A stretch of 14,012 bases of DNA, taken from contig JASJAL010000256.1 in NCBI GenBank assembly GCA_030067055.1, forward strand, positions 1 through 14,012, written 5' to 3'. Below the pieces are notes generated by a model. The model was not told where the DNA came from. It worked only from the letters and a program-made list of their open reading frames with translations, and did not search any database. Both the position numbers and the translations under genes were made by a program. Below, in pieces: positions 1 through 7,335 of this stretch. Origin of the DNA: Kiloniellales bacterium. GTDB lineage: Bacteria; Pseudomonadota; Alphaproteobacteria; Kiloniellales; JAKSBE01. Numbering within the stretch: the first letter of the stretch is position 1; each line of letters starts with the position of its first letter.

Positions 1-8
1 CTGGGAAC

Positions 9-34
9 TTTCGCTTCACGCTATATTAGCGAAA
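9..34. promoter_or_regulatory. Inverted repeat with AT-rich centre upstream of the 70-residue protein
   Basis: TTTCGCT (9-15) is mirrored perfectly by AGCGAAA (28-34) with a 12-base centre. The centre contains TATATT at 22-27, which resembles a -10 hexamer. Any matching -35 would lie at or before the window edge, so the promoter cannot be judged. A dyad over a -10-like element about 50 bases before a start codon could be an operator, but 7-bp arms also arise by chance. Confidence 0.25.
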
Positions 35-83
35 AACCTTGCAGACTTTTCGCCGAGAGAGACCTCGCAAGGGAGGGGTTCGG

Positions 84-296
84 ATGACCCTGTCGAAGCG
101 CACTTTGGAAACCCTGATCGATCTCGTCGAGATCAAGCTCAGCTGCGTCGAGATCTACGATCGGGAAGATGCCCGCGAGCTGTCGGCGCTGGAGCAGTGC
201 CGCGGCGAGCTTCTCGCCCTGGCCGGCCGTCCCGATCCCGGTGCGGTGGTCAGCTTCCCGAAGCGTTCCCGCGGCCGACCCCGCGCCGCTCACTAA
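84..296 (+). CDS. Small conserved-looking protein of unknown function with a basic AT-hook-like tail
   Basis: A 70-residue protein whose function I do not recognise. The ATG at 84 is chosen because a GGGAGGGG Shine-Dalgarno lies just upstream (71-78); an in-frame ATG at 39 has no such signal. Residues 1-45 look helical and charged (LETLIDLVEIKLSCVEIYDR). The last ten or so residues are strongly basic, with RGRPR near the C-terminus, which matches the core GRP of AT-hook DNA-binding tails. It has no signal peptide or membrane segment, so it is probably cytoplasmic. It faces the GST gene with 48 bases between the stop codons. Coding nature is supported by the ribosome-binding site and balanced composition; a DNA-binding role is only a suggestion from the tail. 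Confidence 0.7.
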   Translation: MTLSKRTLETLIDLVEIKLSCVEIYDREDARELSALEQCRGELLALAGRPDPGAVVSFPKRSRGRPRAAH

Positions 297-344
297 GTAC
301 ACGGCCTTCCTTTTCGGTGCCGCCGGTCCAGGCCGGCTGGCCGC

Positions 345-965
345 CTAGGAAGGCACCGCCATTCCGCGCGCCACGCCCGGTCGCGCTGCGATCCCATCGT
401 ACCAGCGTTTCACGTTCGGATAGTCTTCCAGCGCGATGCCCTGCCACTCGTGCCGGGCGGCCCAAGGGAAGGTCGCCATGTCCGCGATGGTGTAGTCGCC
501 GGCCAGATAGGCCGCCTCTGCCAAGCGGCCGTCGAGCACTCGATAAAGCCGTGCCGTCTCCTTGGTATAGCGTTCGACCGCGTAAGGGATCTGCTCCGGC
601 GCGAAGCGGCGGAAGTGGTGAGCCTGGCCCAGCATAGGACCGAAACCGCCCATCTGCCACATCAGCCACTGCATGCAGACATGCCGGGTCTTGGCATCCT
701 GCGGCAGGAAGCGTCCGGTCTTCTCTGCCAGGTAGATCAAGATCGCGCCGGTTTCGAAGAGCGCGAAAGGCCCGCCGTCCGGCCCCTCCGGATCGACGAT
801 CGCAGGGATCTTGTTATTGGGGCTGATCTTCAGGAAGTCCGGGTCGAACTGCTCATCCTTTGTGATGTTGATGGGATGGGTGTTGTAGCCCAGGTCCATC
901 TCCTCCAGGGCGATGGAGACCTTCCTCCCGTTGGGGGTGCTCCAGGTGTACAGCTCGATCGTCAC
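345..965 (-). CDS. Glutathione S-transferase family protein, Nu-class/YfcG-YghU-like
   Basis: A 206-residue cytoplasmic GST. The N-terminal thioredoxin-like domain (about 1-85) has YTWSTPNGRKVSIALEE, matching the Thr-Pro-Asn turn of YfcG/YghU enzymes, where Thr and Asn replace the usual Tyr/Ser/Cys. Here they are T10 and N12. The NKIPAI cis-proline loop and ETGAIL glutathione-binding segment follow, then the helical C-terminal domain with DYTIADMATFPW. Characterised relatives show disulfide-bond reductase or peroxidase activity with glutathione. I chose the GTG at 965-963, preceded by GGAAGGGAG at suitable spacing. The ATG at 1013 would add a basic, non-homologous 16-residue leader. The gene diverges from the thiamine operon. 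Its physiological substrate is not predictable. Confidence 0.9.
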   Translation of the reverse strand: MTIELYTWSTPNGRKVSIALEEMDLGYNTHPINITKDEQFDPDFLKISPNNKIPAIVDPEGPDGGPFALFETGAILIYLAEKTGRFLPQDAKTRHVCMQWLMWQMGGFGPMLGQAHHFRRFAPEQIPYAVERYTKETARLYRVLDGRLAEAAYLAGDYTIADMATFPWAARHEWQGIALEDYPNVKRWYDGIAARPGVARGMAVPS

Positions 966-1072
966 GTGCGGCTCCCTTCCTCTACGGCTCTTTCTCTTTC
1001 GATGGGCGGCCACTCTACAGGCGTCGCGGGGCCGTGATCCAGTCAGACCTTCGTACGCTTCTCGCTGGCGCC

Positions 1073-1100
1073 TTGCAGGCGGACTGCGTTAAACTTATTT
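1073..1100 (+). promoter_or_regulatory. Possible sigma70-like promoter of the thiamine operon
   Basis: TTGCAG (1073-1078) and TTATTT (1095-1100) are separated by 16 bases. Transcription would start about 1107, right at the 5' edge of the TPP aptamer, which is where a riboswitch promoter should sit. The hexamers are weak matches, so the call rests mainly on position. Confidence 0.3.
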
Positions 1101-1108
1101 GACACCAA

Positions 1109-1204
1109 AGGCTGGGGTGCCGTAGGCGGGGATTGCTAGCCCGCTATGTCGGCTGAGAACACACCCACAGAACCTGATCTGGATCATACCAGCGAAGGGA
1201 GCCT
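1109..1204 (+). promoter_or_regulatory. TPP riboswitch (THI element) containing the thiO ribosome-binding site
   Basis: Binds thiamine diphosphate and shuts off the downstream thi genes. All hallmark blocks are present in order: GGGGTGC (1114-1120), CTGAGA (1153-1158), ACCC (1163-1166), the ACCTGATCTGG block (1172-1182), then CCAGCGAAGGGA (1189-1200). Helices can be drawn. P1 is AGGCT (1109-1113) with AGCCT (1200-1204). P2 is GGGT (1115-1118) with ACCC. P3 includes GCCG (1119-1122) with CGGC (1150-1153) and GCGGG with CCCGC. P5 is CTGG (1179-1182) with CCAG (1189-1192). The conserved GAAGGGA plus the next G forms the Shine-Dalgarno (1195-1201), 7 bases before the thiO ATG. Ligand binding should therefore hide the ribosome site directly, without a separate anti-Shine-Dalgarno hairpin. 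No terminator follows, consistent with translational control. Confidence 0.96.
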
Positions 1205-1208
1205 CTCG

Positions 1209-2396
1209 ATGACAGGTTCCAGACCCAAAGATGCTTCTGGCGGCCCCAAAGTCGCCGTGATCGGTGCCGGCGTTTGCGGGCTCGGCATTGGCTGGCGGCT
1301 TGCCGAGGCCGGCTGTCGCGTCACCGTCTTCGACCGCGGTAGTGCCGGGCAGGGCGCCTCCTGGGCCGCGGCCGGCATGCTGGCCGCCGGCGTCGAATGC
1401 GAGCCGGGCGAGGAGCCGTTGCTGCAACTGACCCTCGAGAGCCAGCGGCTTTGGCCGACATTCCGGCGAGAACTCGAAGCCGCCAGCGGCCGGGCCATCG
1501 GCTACCGCGACGAGGGCACCCTGGTTGCCGCGCTCAATCGCGACGACGTCGAGGAGCTGCGCTTCAACTACGAGTTCCAGCGCGGTCTGGGCGTCGAGCT
1601 CGAGTGGCTGAACGGCGGTCAGGCGCGGACGCGTGAGCCCTACCTCAGGTCCAGCGCACCCGCGGCGGTGTACAGTGCGCGGGATCATCAGGTCGACAAC
1701 CGCCTGCTGGTCCTGGCCTTGAAGGAGGCTTTCCTGCGTGCCGGCGGCGAGCTTCAGGAGAACGCCACCGTCACCGCGATCGAGACCGCGGCGGGACATG
1801 CTGCCGGGGTCGTCGTCGATGATCGGAGATTCGCTGCGGAGGCCGTGGTCATGGCTGCAGGGGCCTGGTCGCGTCAGATCGAAGGCCTGCCCGAGGCCCT
1901 GCGGCCGCCGGTGCGTCCGGTCAAGGGCCAGATGCTGGCCCTGTCGATGGATCCGGCCGAGCCCCTGCTGCGCCACGTACTCTGGGCGCCCCGGATCTAC
2001 ATGGTGCCGCGCGACGACGGGCGCCTGATCGTCGGCGGTACGGTGGAAGAGCGCGGCTTCGACGACAGCCTGACGGCGGGCGGTGTTTTCAGCGTGCTGG
2101 AGGCGGCTTGGCGTGCGGTCCCGGCGATCGAAGAGCTGCCGATTGCCGAGATGTGGGTCGGCTTCCGGCCGACCAGCCGCGACGACGCGCCGATCCTCGG
2201 CCCGGGGCCGATCGAAGGCCTCTATCTGGCCACAGGCCATCACCGCAACGGCATCCTTCTGGCGCCCGCGACCGCGGACTACGTCAGCCAGGCGATCCTG
2301 GAGGGCGGCGTGCCGGAGGCGATTCGCGATTTCACCCTGGCGCGCTTTCAGCCGGGCGAAGCGCAGCCGCGCCAGGCGGTGGGAGGCGAGCGATGA
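1209..2396 (+). CDS. thiO: Glycine oxidase ThiO (FAD-dependent)
   Basis: A 395-residue cytoplasmic flavoenzyme that oxidises glycine to iminoglycine (dehydroglycine), with O2 reduced to H2O2. The imine is one of the three precursors of the thiamine thiazole ring. The DAO-type Rossmann motif VIGAGVCGLG lies at residues 17-26. GASWAAAGML follows, and PVRPVKGQML is mid-protein. The C-terminal signature GHHRNGILLAP is typical of ThiO. An in-frame ATG at 1146 lies inside the TPP riboswitch and is rejected; the ATG at 1209 has AAGGGAG 7 bases upstream. The gene opens the thi operon and overlaps thiS by four bases (ATGA). Expression should fall when TPP is abundant. Confidence 0.95.
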   Translation: MTGSRPKDASGGPKVAVIGAGVCGLGIGWRLAEAGCRVTVFDRGSAGQGASWAAAGMLAAGVECEPGEEPLLQLTLESQRLWPTFRRELEAASGRAIGYRDEGTLVAALNRDDVEELRFNYEFQRGLGVELEWLNGGQARTREPYLRSSAPAAVYSARDHQVDNRLLVLALKEAFLRAGGELQENATVTAIETAAGHAAGVVVDDRRFAAEAVVMAAGAWSRQIEGLPEALRPPVRPVKGQMLALSMDPAEPLLRHVLWAPRIYMVPRDDGRLIVGGTVEERGFDDSLTAGGVFSVLEAAWRAVPAIEELPIAEMWVGFRPTSRDDAPILGPGPIEGLYLATGHHRNGILLAPATADYVSQAILEGGVPEAIRDFTLARFQPGEAQPRQAVGGER

Positions 2397-2602
2397 CCGC
2401 CAGCATTATCGTCAACGGCGAGCGCGCGCCCTTAACGGCAACGAACGTGGTCGAGCTGCTGCAGGATGCCGGCGTTGATCCCCAGGCGCGGGGCGTCGCG
2501 GTCGCAGTCAACGGGACGGTGGTGCCGCGCCGCGACTGGGCACAGCGCCGCCTTGTGGCGGGCGACCTGATCGAGATCGTGAAACCCTTCGCCGGCGGTT
2601 GA
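2393..2602 (+). CDS. thiS: Sulfur carrier protein ThiS
   Basis: A 69-residue ubiquitin-like protein ending in the required Gly-Gly (FAGG). Known ThiS proteins are adenylylated by ThiF and converted to a C-terminal thiocarboxylate, which gives its sulfur to ThiG during thiazole formation. The sequence shows the expected start (SIIVNGERAPL), the central VAVAVNGTVVPRRDW strand-turn and the C-terminal LIEIVKPFAGG. The ATG overlaps the thiO stop, indicating translational coupling. No thiF is visible in this window, so the activating enzyme must be encoded elsewhere. Confidence 0.95.
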   Translation: MTASIIVNGERAPLTATNVVELLQDAGVDPQARGVAVAVNGTVVPRRDWAQRRLVAGDLIEIVKPFAGG

Positions 2603-4032
<1,430 letters not shown>

Positions 4033-4132
4033 CATGCTCGGCGCGCATGGCCGAAAGCGTCGAAATCGGTTGCTTCAGCGGTTCAAAAGGGTTATCGCCC
4101 CGGCCAATCCCAAAACAGAACACATTTCGGCT

Positions 4133-4927
4133 ATGCAGCATCTCGACGAACTGGAAGCCCAGTCGGTCTTCATCCTCCGTGAGGCCTACAACCGCATCCG
4201 GCCCCTGGCCATGCTTTGGTCCCTGGGCAAGGACTCCAACGTCATGGTCTGGTTGGCCCGAAAGGCCTTCTTCGGCACGGTTCCCTTCCCCCTAATGCAT
4301 GTCGACACGGGCATGAAGTTCGAGGAGATGTATGCCTTCCGCGAGCGCTATGCCAAGGAGTGGGGGCTGGACCTCCTGGTCGAGGACTGTCCGCCGCTGG
4401 AGGCCGTCGACGCCGATCTGCCGCCGGCACGGCGCAGCGCCGAGCGCAAGACCCTCGGCCTCAAGGCGGCGATCGAGAAGCATGGGTTCCAGGGCATCAT
4501 CGCCGGGATCCGGCGCGACGAGCAGGCGACCCGCGCCAAGGAGCGGGTCTTCAGCCCGCGCGCCGAAAGCGGCGAGTGGGACTTCCGCGACCAGCCGCCG
4601 GAGTTCTGGGACCAGTTCAAGACCGATTTCCCAGCCGGCACGCACCTGCGTATCCATCCACTGCTGCATTGGACCGAGATTGACATCTGGCGCTACATCA
4701 AGCGCGAGGCGATTCCCCTGGTGCCGCTCTACTTCGCAAAGGACGGCAAGCGCTATCGCTCGCTGGGCGACAAGGACATCACCTTTCCCATCGAGTCCAA
4801 GGCCTCGACGATCGACGAGATCATCGAGGAACTGGAGACGACCAAGGCGCCCGAGCGGGCGGGCCGGGCCATGGATCACGAGTCCGAGGATGCCTTCGAG
4901 CAGCTTCGGGCCACCGGATACATGTGA
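4133..4927 (+). CDS. cysD: Sulfate adenylyltransferase small subunit CysD (short form)
   Basis: The 264-residue ATP-PPase subunit that adenylates sulfate to APS together with CysN. The PP-loop is SLGKDS (30-35). FPLMHVDTG, AGIRRDEQATRAKERVFSPR and HWTEIDIWRYI are characteristic of CysD. It is clearly shorter than the roughly 300-residue E. coli enzyme because segments near the C-terminus are missing, yet it keeps a normal end (ERAGRAMD...ATGYM). The start is uncertain: ATG 4133 begins where family homology begins but has no good Shine-Dalgarno. ATG 4034 would add a basic, unconserved 33-residue leader, although it sits one base after the previous stop. The stop overlaps a GTG of cysN, and cysN probably starts nine bases later. 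Confidence 0.92.
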   Translation: MQHLDELEAQSVFILREAYNRIRPLAMLWSLGKDSNVMVWLARKAFFGTVPFPLMHVDTGMKFEEMYAFRERYAKEWGLDLLVEDCPPLEAVDADLPPARRSAERKTLGLKAAIEKHGFQGIIAGIRRDEQATRAKERVFSPRAESGEWDFRDQPPEFWDQFKTDFPAGTHLRIHPLLHWTEIDIWRYIKREAIPLVPLYFAKDGKRYRSLGDKDITFPIESKASTIDEIIEELETTKAPERAGRAMDHESEDAFEQLRATGYM

Positions 4928-4935
4928 GGCACGCC

Positions 4936-6825
4936 ATGGCTGACAAGCGATCCATTCTTCCCGCGACCCAGCAACCCCTGCACATGGTCATCGTGGGCCA
5001 CGTCGACCACGGCAAGTCGTCCCTCATCGGCCGCCTGCTCTACGACACGGATTCCCTGCCCGAGGGCAAGTTCGAGGAACTGAAGGCGGTCAGCGCCAAG
5101 CGCGGCATGCCGATTGAATGGTCTTTTGTCCTCGACGCCTTCCAGGCCGAGCGCGACCAGGCGATCACCATCGATACGACCCGGATCTGGTTTCGCACCT
5201 TCAAGCGCGACGTGGTGATCATCGACGCGCCCGGCCACCACGAGTTCATCAAGAACATGATCAGTGGCGCCGCCAACGCCGAGGCGGCCGTGCTGGTGGT
5301 CGATGCCGGTGAGGGTGTGCAGGAGCAGACCAAGCGCCACGGCTACCTGCTGTATCTCCTGGGCATCCGCCAGGTCACCGTCGCGGTCAACAAGATGGAC
5401 CTTGTGGACTACGACCGCCAGCGCTTCGCCACGGTCTCCAACGAGGTGACGGAGTACCTCGGCAAGCTGGGCATCGAGCCCAACTTCATCGTGCCGATCT
5501 CGGCGCGGGAAGGCGACAACATCGCCAAGCCCTCGGCCAAGATGCCCTGGTACGACGGCCCGACGGTGCTGGAGTCCCTCGATCGCCTGCAGTCAGCATC
5601 CGCGCCGGTCGACCAGCCGCTGCGCTTTCCGGTTCAGGACGTCTATAAGTTCGACGACCGCCGAATCATCGCCGGGCGCATTGAAACAGGTGTCCTCCGG
5701 GTCGGCGACACTCTGGTCTTCTCGCCATCGAACAAGACCGCCCGGGTCCGCTCGATCGAGGCCTGGAACGTCGATCCGAAGCCGGTCTCGGCCAGTGCCG
5801 GTCAGTCCATCGGCATCACTCTGGACCAGCAGGTTTTCGTCGAGCGCGGCGAGATCGGCAGCCATGAGTTCAACCCACCGAACCTGTCCAACGTCTTCCG
5901 CACGACCTTGTTTTGGCTGGGCCGCAAGCCGCTCAGCGTCGGCGACAGCTACAGGGTCAAGCTCGCGACGCGCGAGGCGCGGGTGACGGTCGAGGCGATC
6001 GACGCGGTGGTCGACACCAACTCCCTGGCCAAGGGACAGGCCGAATCGCTGGAACGTAACGGCGTCGGGACCGTGGTTCTGCGCAGCCGCGAGATACTGG
6101 CGCTGGACGAGTACGCTCGGAGCGCCCGGACCGGCCGCTGCGTGCTGGTCGATGGCTACGACACCGTTGGCGGCGGTGTCATTTCGATGGAAGGCTATCC
6201 CGACCAGCGCAACGTGATGACGGTCAAATCGACCAACATCCACAGCGTCGAGCACAGCGTCGAGACCAACAGCCGCGTCCGGGTCAACGGCCATACCGGT
6301 GGCGTGCTCTGGTTCACCGGACTGTCCGGCGCCGGCAAGTCGACGCTGGCGATGGAGGTCGAGCAGCGGCTATTCAAGCGCGGCCTGCAGGTCTACGTCC
6401 TGGACGGCGACAACGTGCGCCGCGGGCTCAACAAGAACCTTGGCTTCTCCCCCGAAGACCGCGCGGAAAACATCCGCCGTATCGGCGAGGTGGCCGCGCT
6501 CTTTGCGGATGCCGGAATGGTCTGCATCACCGCCTTCATCTCGCCCTATCAGGCCGACCGAGATCGCGCCCGGGCCGCGGCTCCGGGGCTGTTCCACGAG
6601 GTCTACGTCAAGGCCGATCTCGCGACCTGCGAGGAACGCGATCCCAAGGGTCTCTACAAGAAGGCCCGGTTGGGCGAGATCGCGGAGTTCACCGGTATCT
6701 CTGCGCCCTACGAGCCGCCCGCCGAACCGGAGATGGTGGTCGACACGGCGAAATCCGATATAGCCGGCTGTGTCGAGGAGATCGTTGCCTATGTGGAGCG
6801 GACCTTCAGGGCCGAGGAGAACTGA
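4936..6825 (+). CDS. cysNC: Bifunctional sulfate adenylyltransferase large subunit / adenylylsulfate kinase (CysN-CysC fusion, NodQ-like)
   Basis: A 629-residue cytoplasmic fusion. Residues 1 to about 430 are an EF-Tu-like GTPase: GHVDHGKS (21-28), DAPGHHE (from 97), NKMD (from 152) and an ISA loop, then beta-barrel domains. GTP hydrolysis there drives APS formation by CysD. Residues about 455-629 are APS kinase: P-loop GLSGAGKS (462-469), DGDNVRRGLN, the FISPY segment with S536, and DPKGLYKKAR. It phosphorylates APS to PAPS. Both active sites look intact. ATG 4936 has GTGAGG six bases upstream and is preferred over the GTG at 4924, which overlaps the cysD stop. CysNC fusions are common in alphaproteobacteria and rhizobial NodQ. 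No reductase or nodulation genes are seen nearby. Confidence 0.95.
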   Translation: MADKRSILPATQQPLHMVIVGHVDHGKSSLIGRLLYDTDSLPEGKFEELKAVSAKRGMPIEWSFVLDAFQAERDQAITIDTTRIWFRTFKRDVVIIDAPGHHEFIKNMISGAANAEAAVLVVDAGEGVQEQTKRHGYLLYLLGIRQVTVAVNKMDLVDYDRQRFATVSNEVTEYLGKLGIEPNFIVPISAREGDNIAKPSAKMPWYDGPTVLESLDRLQSASAPVDQPLRFPVQDVYKFDDRRIIAGRIETGVLRVGDTLVFSPSNKTARVRSIEAWNVDPKPVSASAGQSIGITLDQQVFVERGEIGSHEFNPPNLSNVFRTTLFWLGRKPLSVGDSYRVKLATREARVTVEAIDAVVDTNSLAKGQAESLERNGVGTVVLRSREILALDEYARSARTGRCVLVDGYDTVGGGVISMEGYPDQRNVMTVKSTNIHSVEHSVETNSRVRVNGHTGGVLWFTGLSGAGKSTLAMEVEQRLFKRGLQVYVLDGDNVRRGLNKNLGFSPEDRAENIRRIGEVAALFADAGMVCITAFISPYQADRDRARAAAPGLFHEVYVKADLATCEERDPKGLYKKARLGEIAEFTGISAPYEPPAEPEMVVDTAKSDIAGCVEEIVAYVERTFRAEEN

Positions 6826-6981
6826 GGCCCAGACAGGTCACTTCGGCGTCACGGGCGGCCGATCTGCAACCTATCGACGAATTCCTAGGAACGGACGTTC
6901 GAGCGGTGGCCGCGGTCCGATTCGCGCAGCCGATCCGACTGTGTGATTGCCGTGGCGTCGCAGTTCGGTTGCGCCGGAACC

Positions 6982-7004
6982 GCGGCCGTTAACCATTGGG
7001 CCGC
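6982..7004. promoter_or_regulatory. GC-rich inverted repeat around a GTTAACC core
   Basis: GCGGCC (6982-6987) pairs perfectly with GGCCGC (6999-7004) around an 11-base loop holding GTTAACCATTG. TTAACC resembles half of the alphaproteobacterial CtrA site, but only one half-site is present here. The right arm overlaps the terminator at 7000-7023, so the two structures would exclude each other. Confidence 0.25.
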
Positions 7005-7023
7005 AGGGAATCCCTGGCTTTTT
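7000..7023 (+). terminator. Probable intrinsic terminator of the cysD-cysNC transcript
   Basis: GCC (7000-7002) and AGGG (7005-7008) pair with CCCT (7012-7015) and GGC (7016-7018) around an AAT loop with a two-base bulge, followed at once by TTTTT (7019-7023). It lies about 175 bases after the cysNC stop, longer than usual, but it is the only hairpin with a T-run in the gap. The bulge makes the stem moderate rather than strong. Confidence 0.5.
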
Positions 7024-7068
7024 CGGAACTAGCAGGTCTTGCCTAGTGCTTTGAAATCCCTTAGCACT

Positions 7069-7096
7069 TTGTCTCAGGGTTAAGGGTATTTAAAAC
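7069..7096 (+). promoter_or_regulatory. Possible promoter for the M23 peptidase-bactofilin operon, with a TTAA-N6-TTAA element
   Basis: TTGTCT (7069-7074) and TAAAAC (7091-7096) are 16 bases apart, each matching four of six consensus positions. A start near 7103 would give a leader of about 230 bases. TTAA (7080-7083) and TTAA (7090-7093) lie in the spacer, six bases apart; the CtrA consensus has seven, so a CtrA site is only a weak possibility. This is one of the more AT-rich parts of the window. Confidence 0.35.
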
Positions 7097-7121
7097 GATT
7101 AGACCCTAGTCTTGGCGCCAG

Positions 7122-7145
7122 GAGAGAGGGATAATCCCTTGTCTC
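7122..7145 (+). other. Stem-loop centred on the palindrome AGGGATAATCCCT in the M23 leader
   Basis: AGGGAT (7127-7132) and ATCCCT (7134-7139) form a perfect odd palindrome. In RNA, AGGGA pairs with TCCCT around TAA, and GAGA (7122-7125) pairs with TCTC (7142-7145) past a small internal loop. No T-run follows, so it is not a terminator. It could be a DNA-binding operator or a leader hairpin. A related dyad, CAGGGAATCCCTG, lies at 7004-7016. Confidence 0.4.
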
Positions 7146-7209
7146 GGCTGGCTGCGGGACACTTGGCACCGGGGGGAATCCGGTCCATAGCCGCAAGCGC
7201 ACTGGTACC

Positions 7210-7232
7210 GGGATCCTGAGTCACGGGATCCC
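7210..7232 (+). other. GGGATCC hairpin in the M23 leader
   Basis: GGGATCC (7210-7216) pairs perfectly with GGATCCC (7226-7232) across the loop TGAGTCACG. The seven-bp stem is GC-rich and would be stable in RNA. It lies about 100 bases before the start codon and has no T-run, so it reads as leader structure or a protein-binding dyad. GCACCGG (7167-7173 region) and CCGGTGC (about 7244-7250) can pair around it, suggesting a larger fold. Confidence 0.4.
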
Positions 7233-7335
7233 TGCCATAGATGCCGGTGCAATTGCGAAGTCCCCGTGAAGCGGCGCGCCATTGGCGCGGTCCGAAGGCA
7301 AGGGCGGAGTCTTGAGAGGGTAGGGACCGAAGGAC

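Larger units (their letters stand above)
6826..7335. other. 510-base intergenic region without a gene
   Basis: No credible open reading frame lies here. About 6826-6980 shows nothing I can interpret. From about 6982 on it contains a GC-rich dyad (6982-7004), a terminator-like hairpin with T-run (7000-7023), a more AT-rich stretch with a possible promoter (7069-7096), and at least two stem-loops in the putative leader of the M23 gene. Local GC drops sharply around 7020-7100 relative to its surroundings, as expected for a promoter zone. Confidence 0.7.

Noticed and set aside
1146..1208. ATG at 1146 as the thiO start
   Set aside because: It lies within the P3 region of the TPP aptamer and has no ribosome site. 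ATG 1209 has a well-placed one and begins just before the FAD motif.
1095..2243. A 382-codon minus-strand frame opposite thiO
   Set aside because: It runs through the TPP riboswitch and opposite clear ThiO motifs. The composition is that of a shadow frame.
4070..4097. TTGCTT and TTATCG as a cysD promoter
   Set aside because: The -35 match is partial and the -10 match is poor. Nothing else supports it.
4034..4132. ATG 4034 as the cysD start
   Set aside because: The added 33 residues are basic and not part of the CysD family, and the DNA looks intergenic. Not fully excluded, since the ATG sits one base after the previous stop.
7164..7178. TGGCAC resembling a sigma54 -24 element
   Set aside because: There is no GC dinucleotide at the required -12 distance; GGAAT is found instead.
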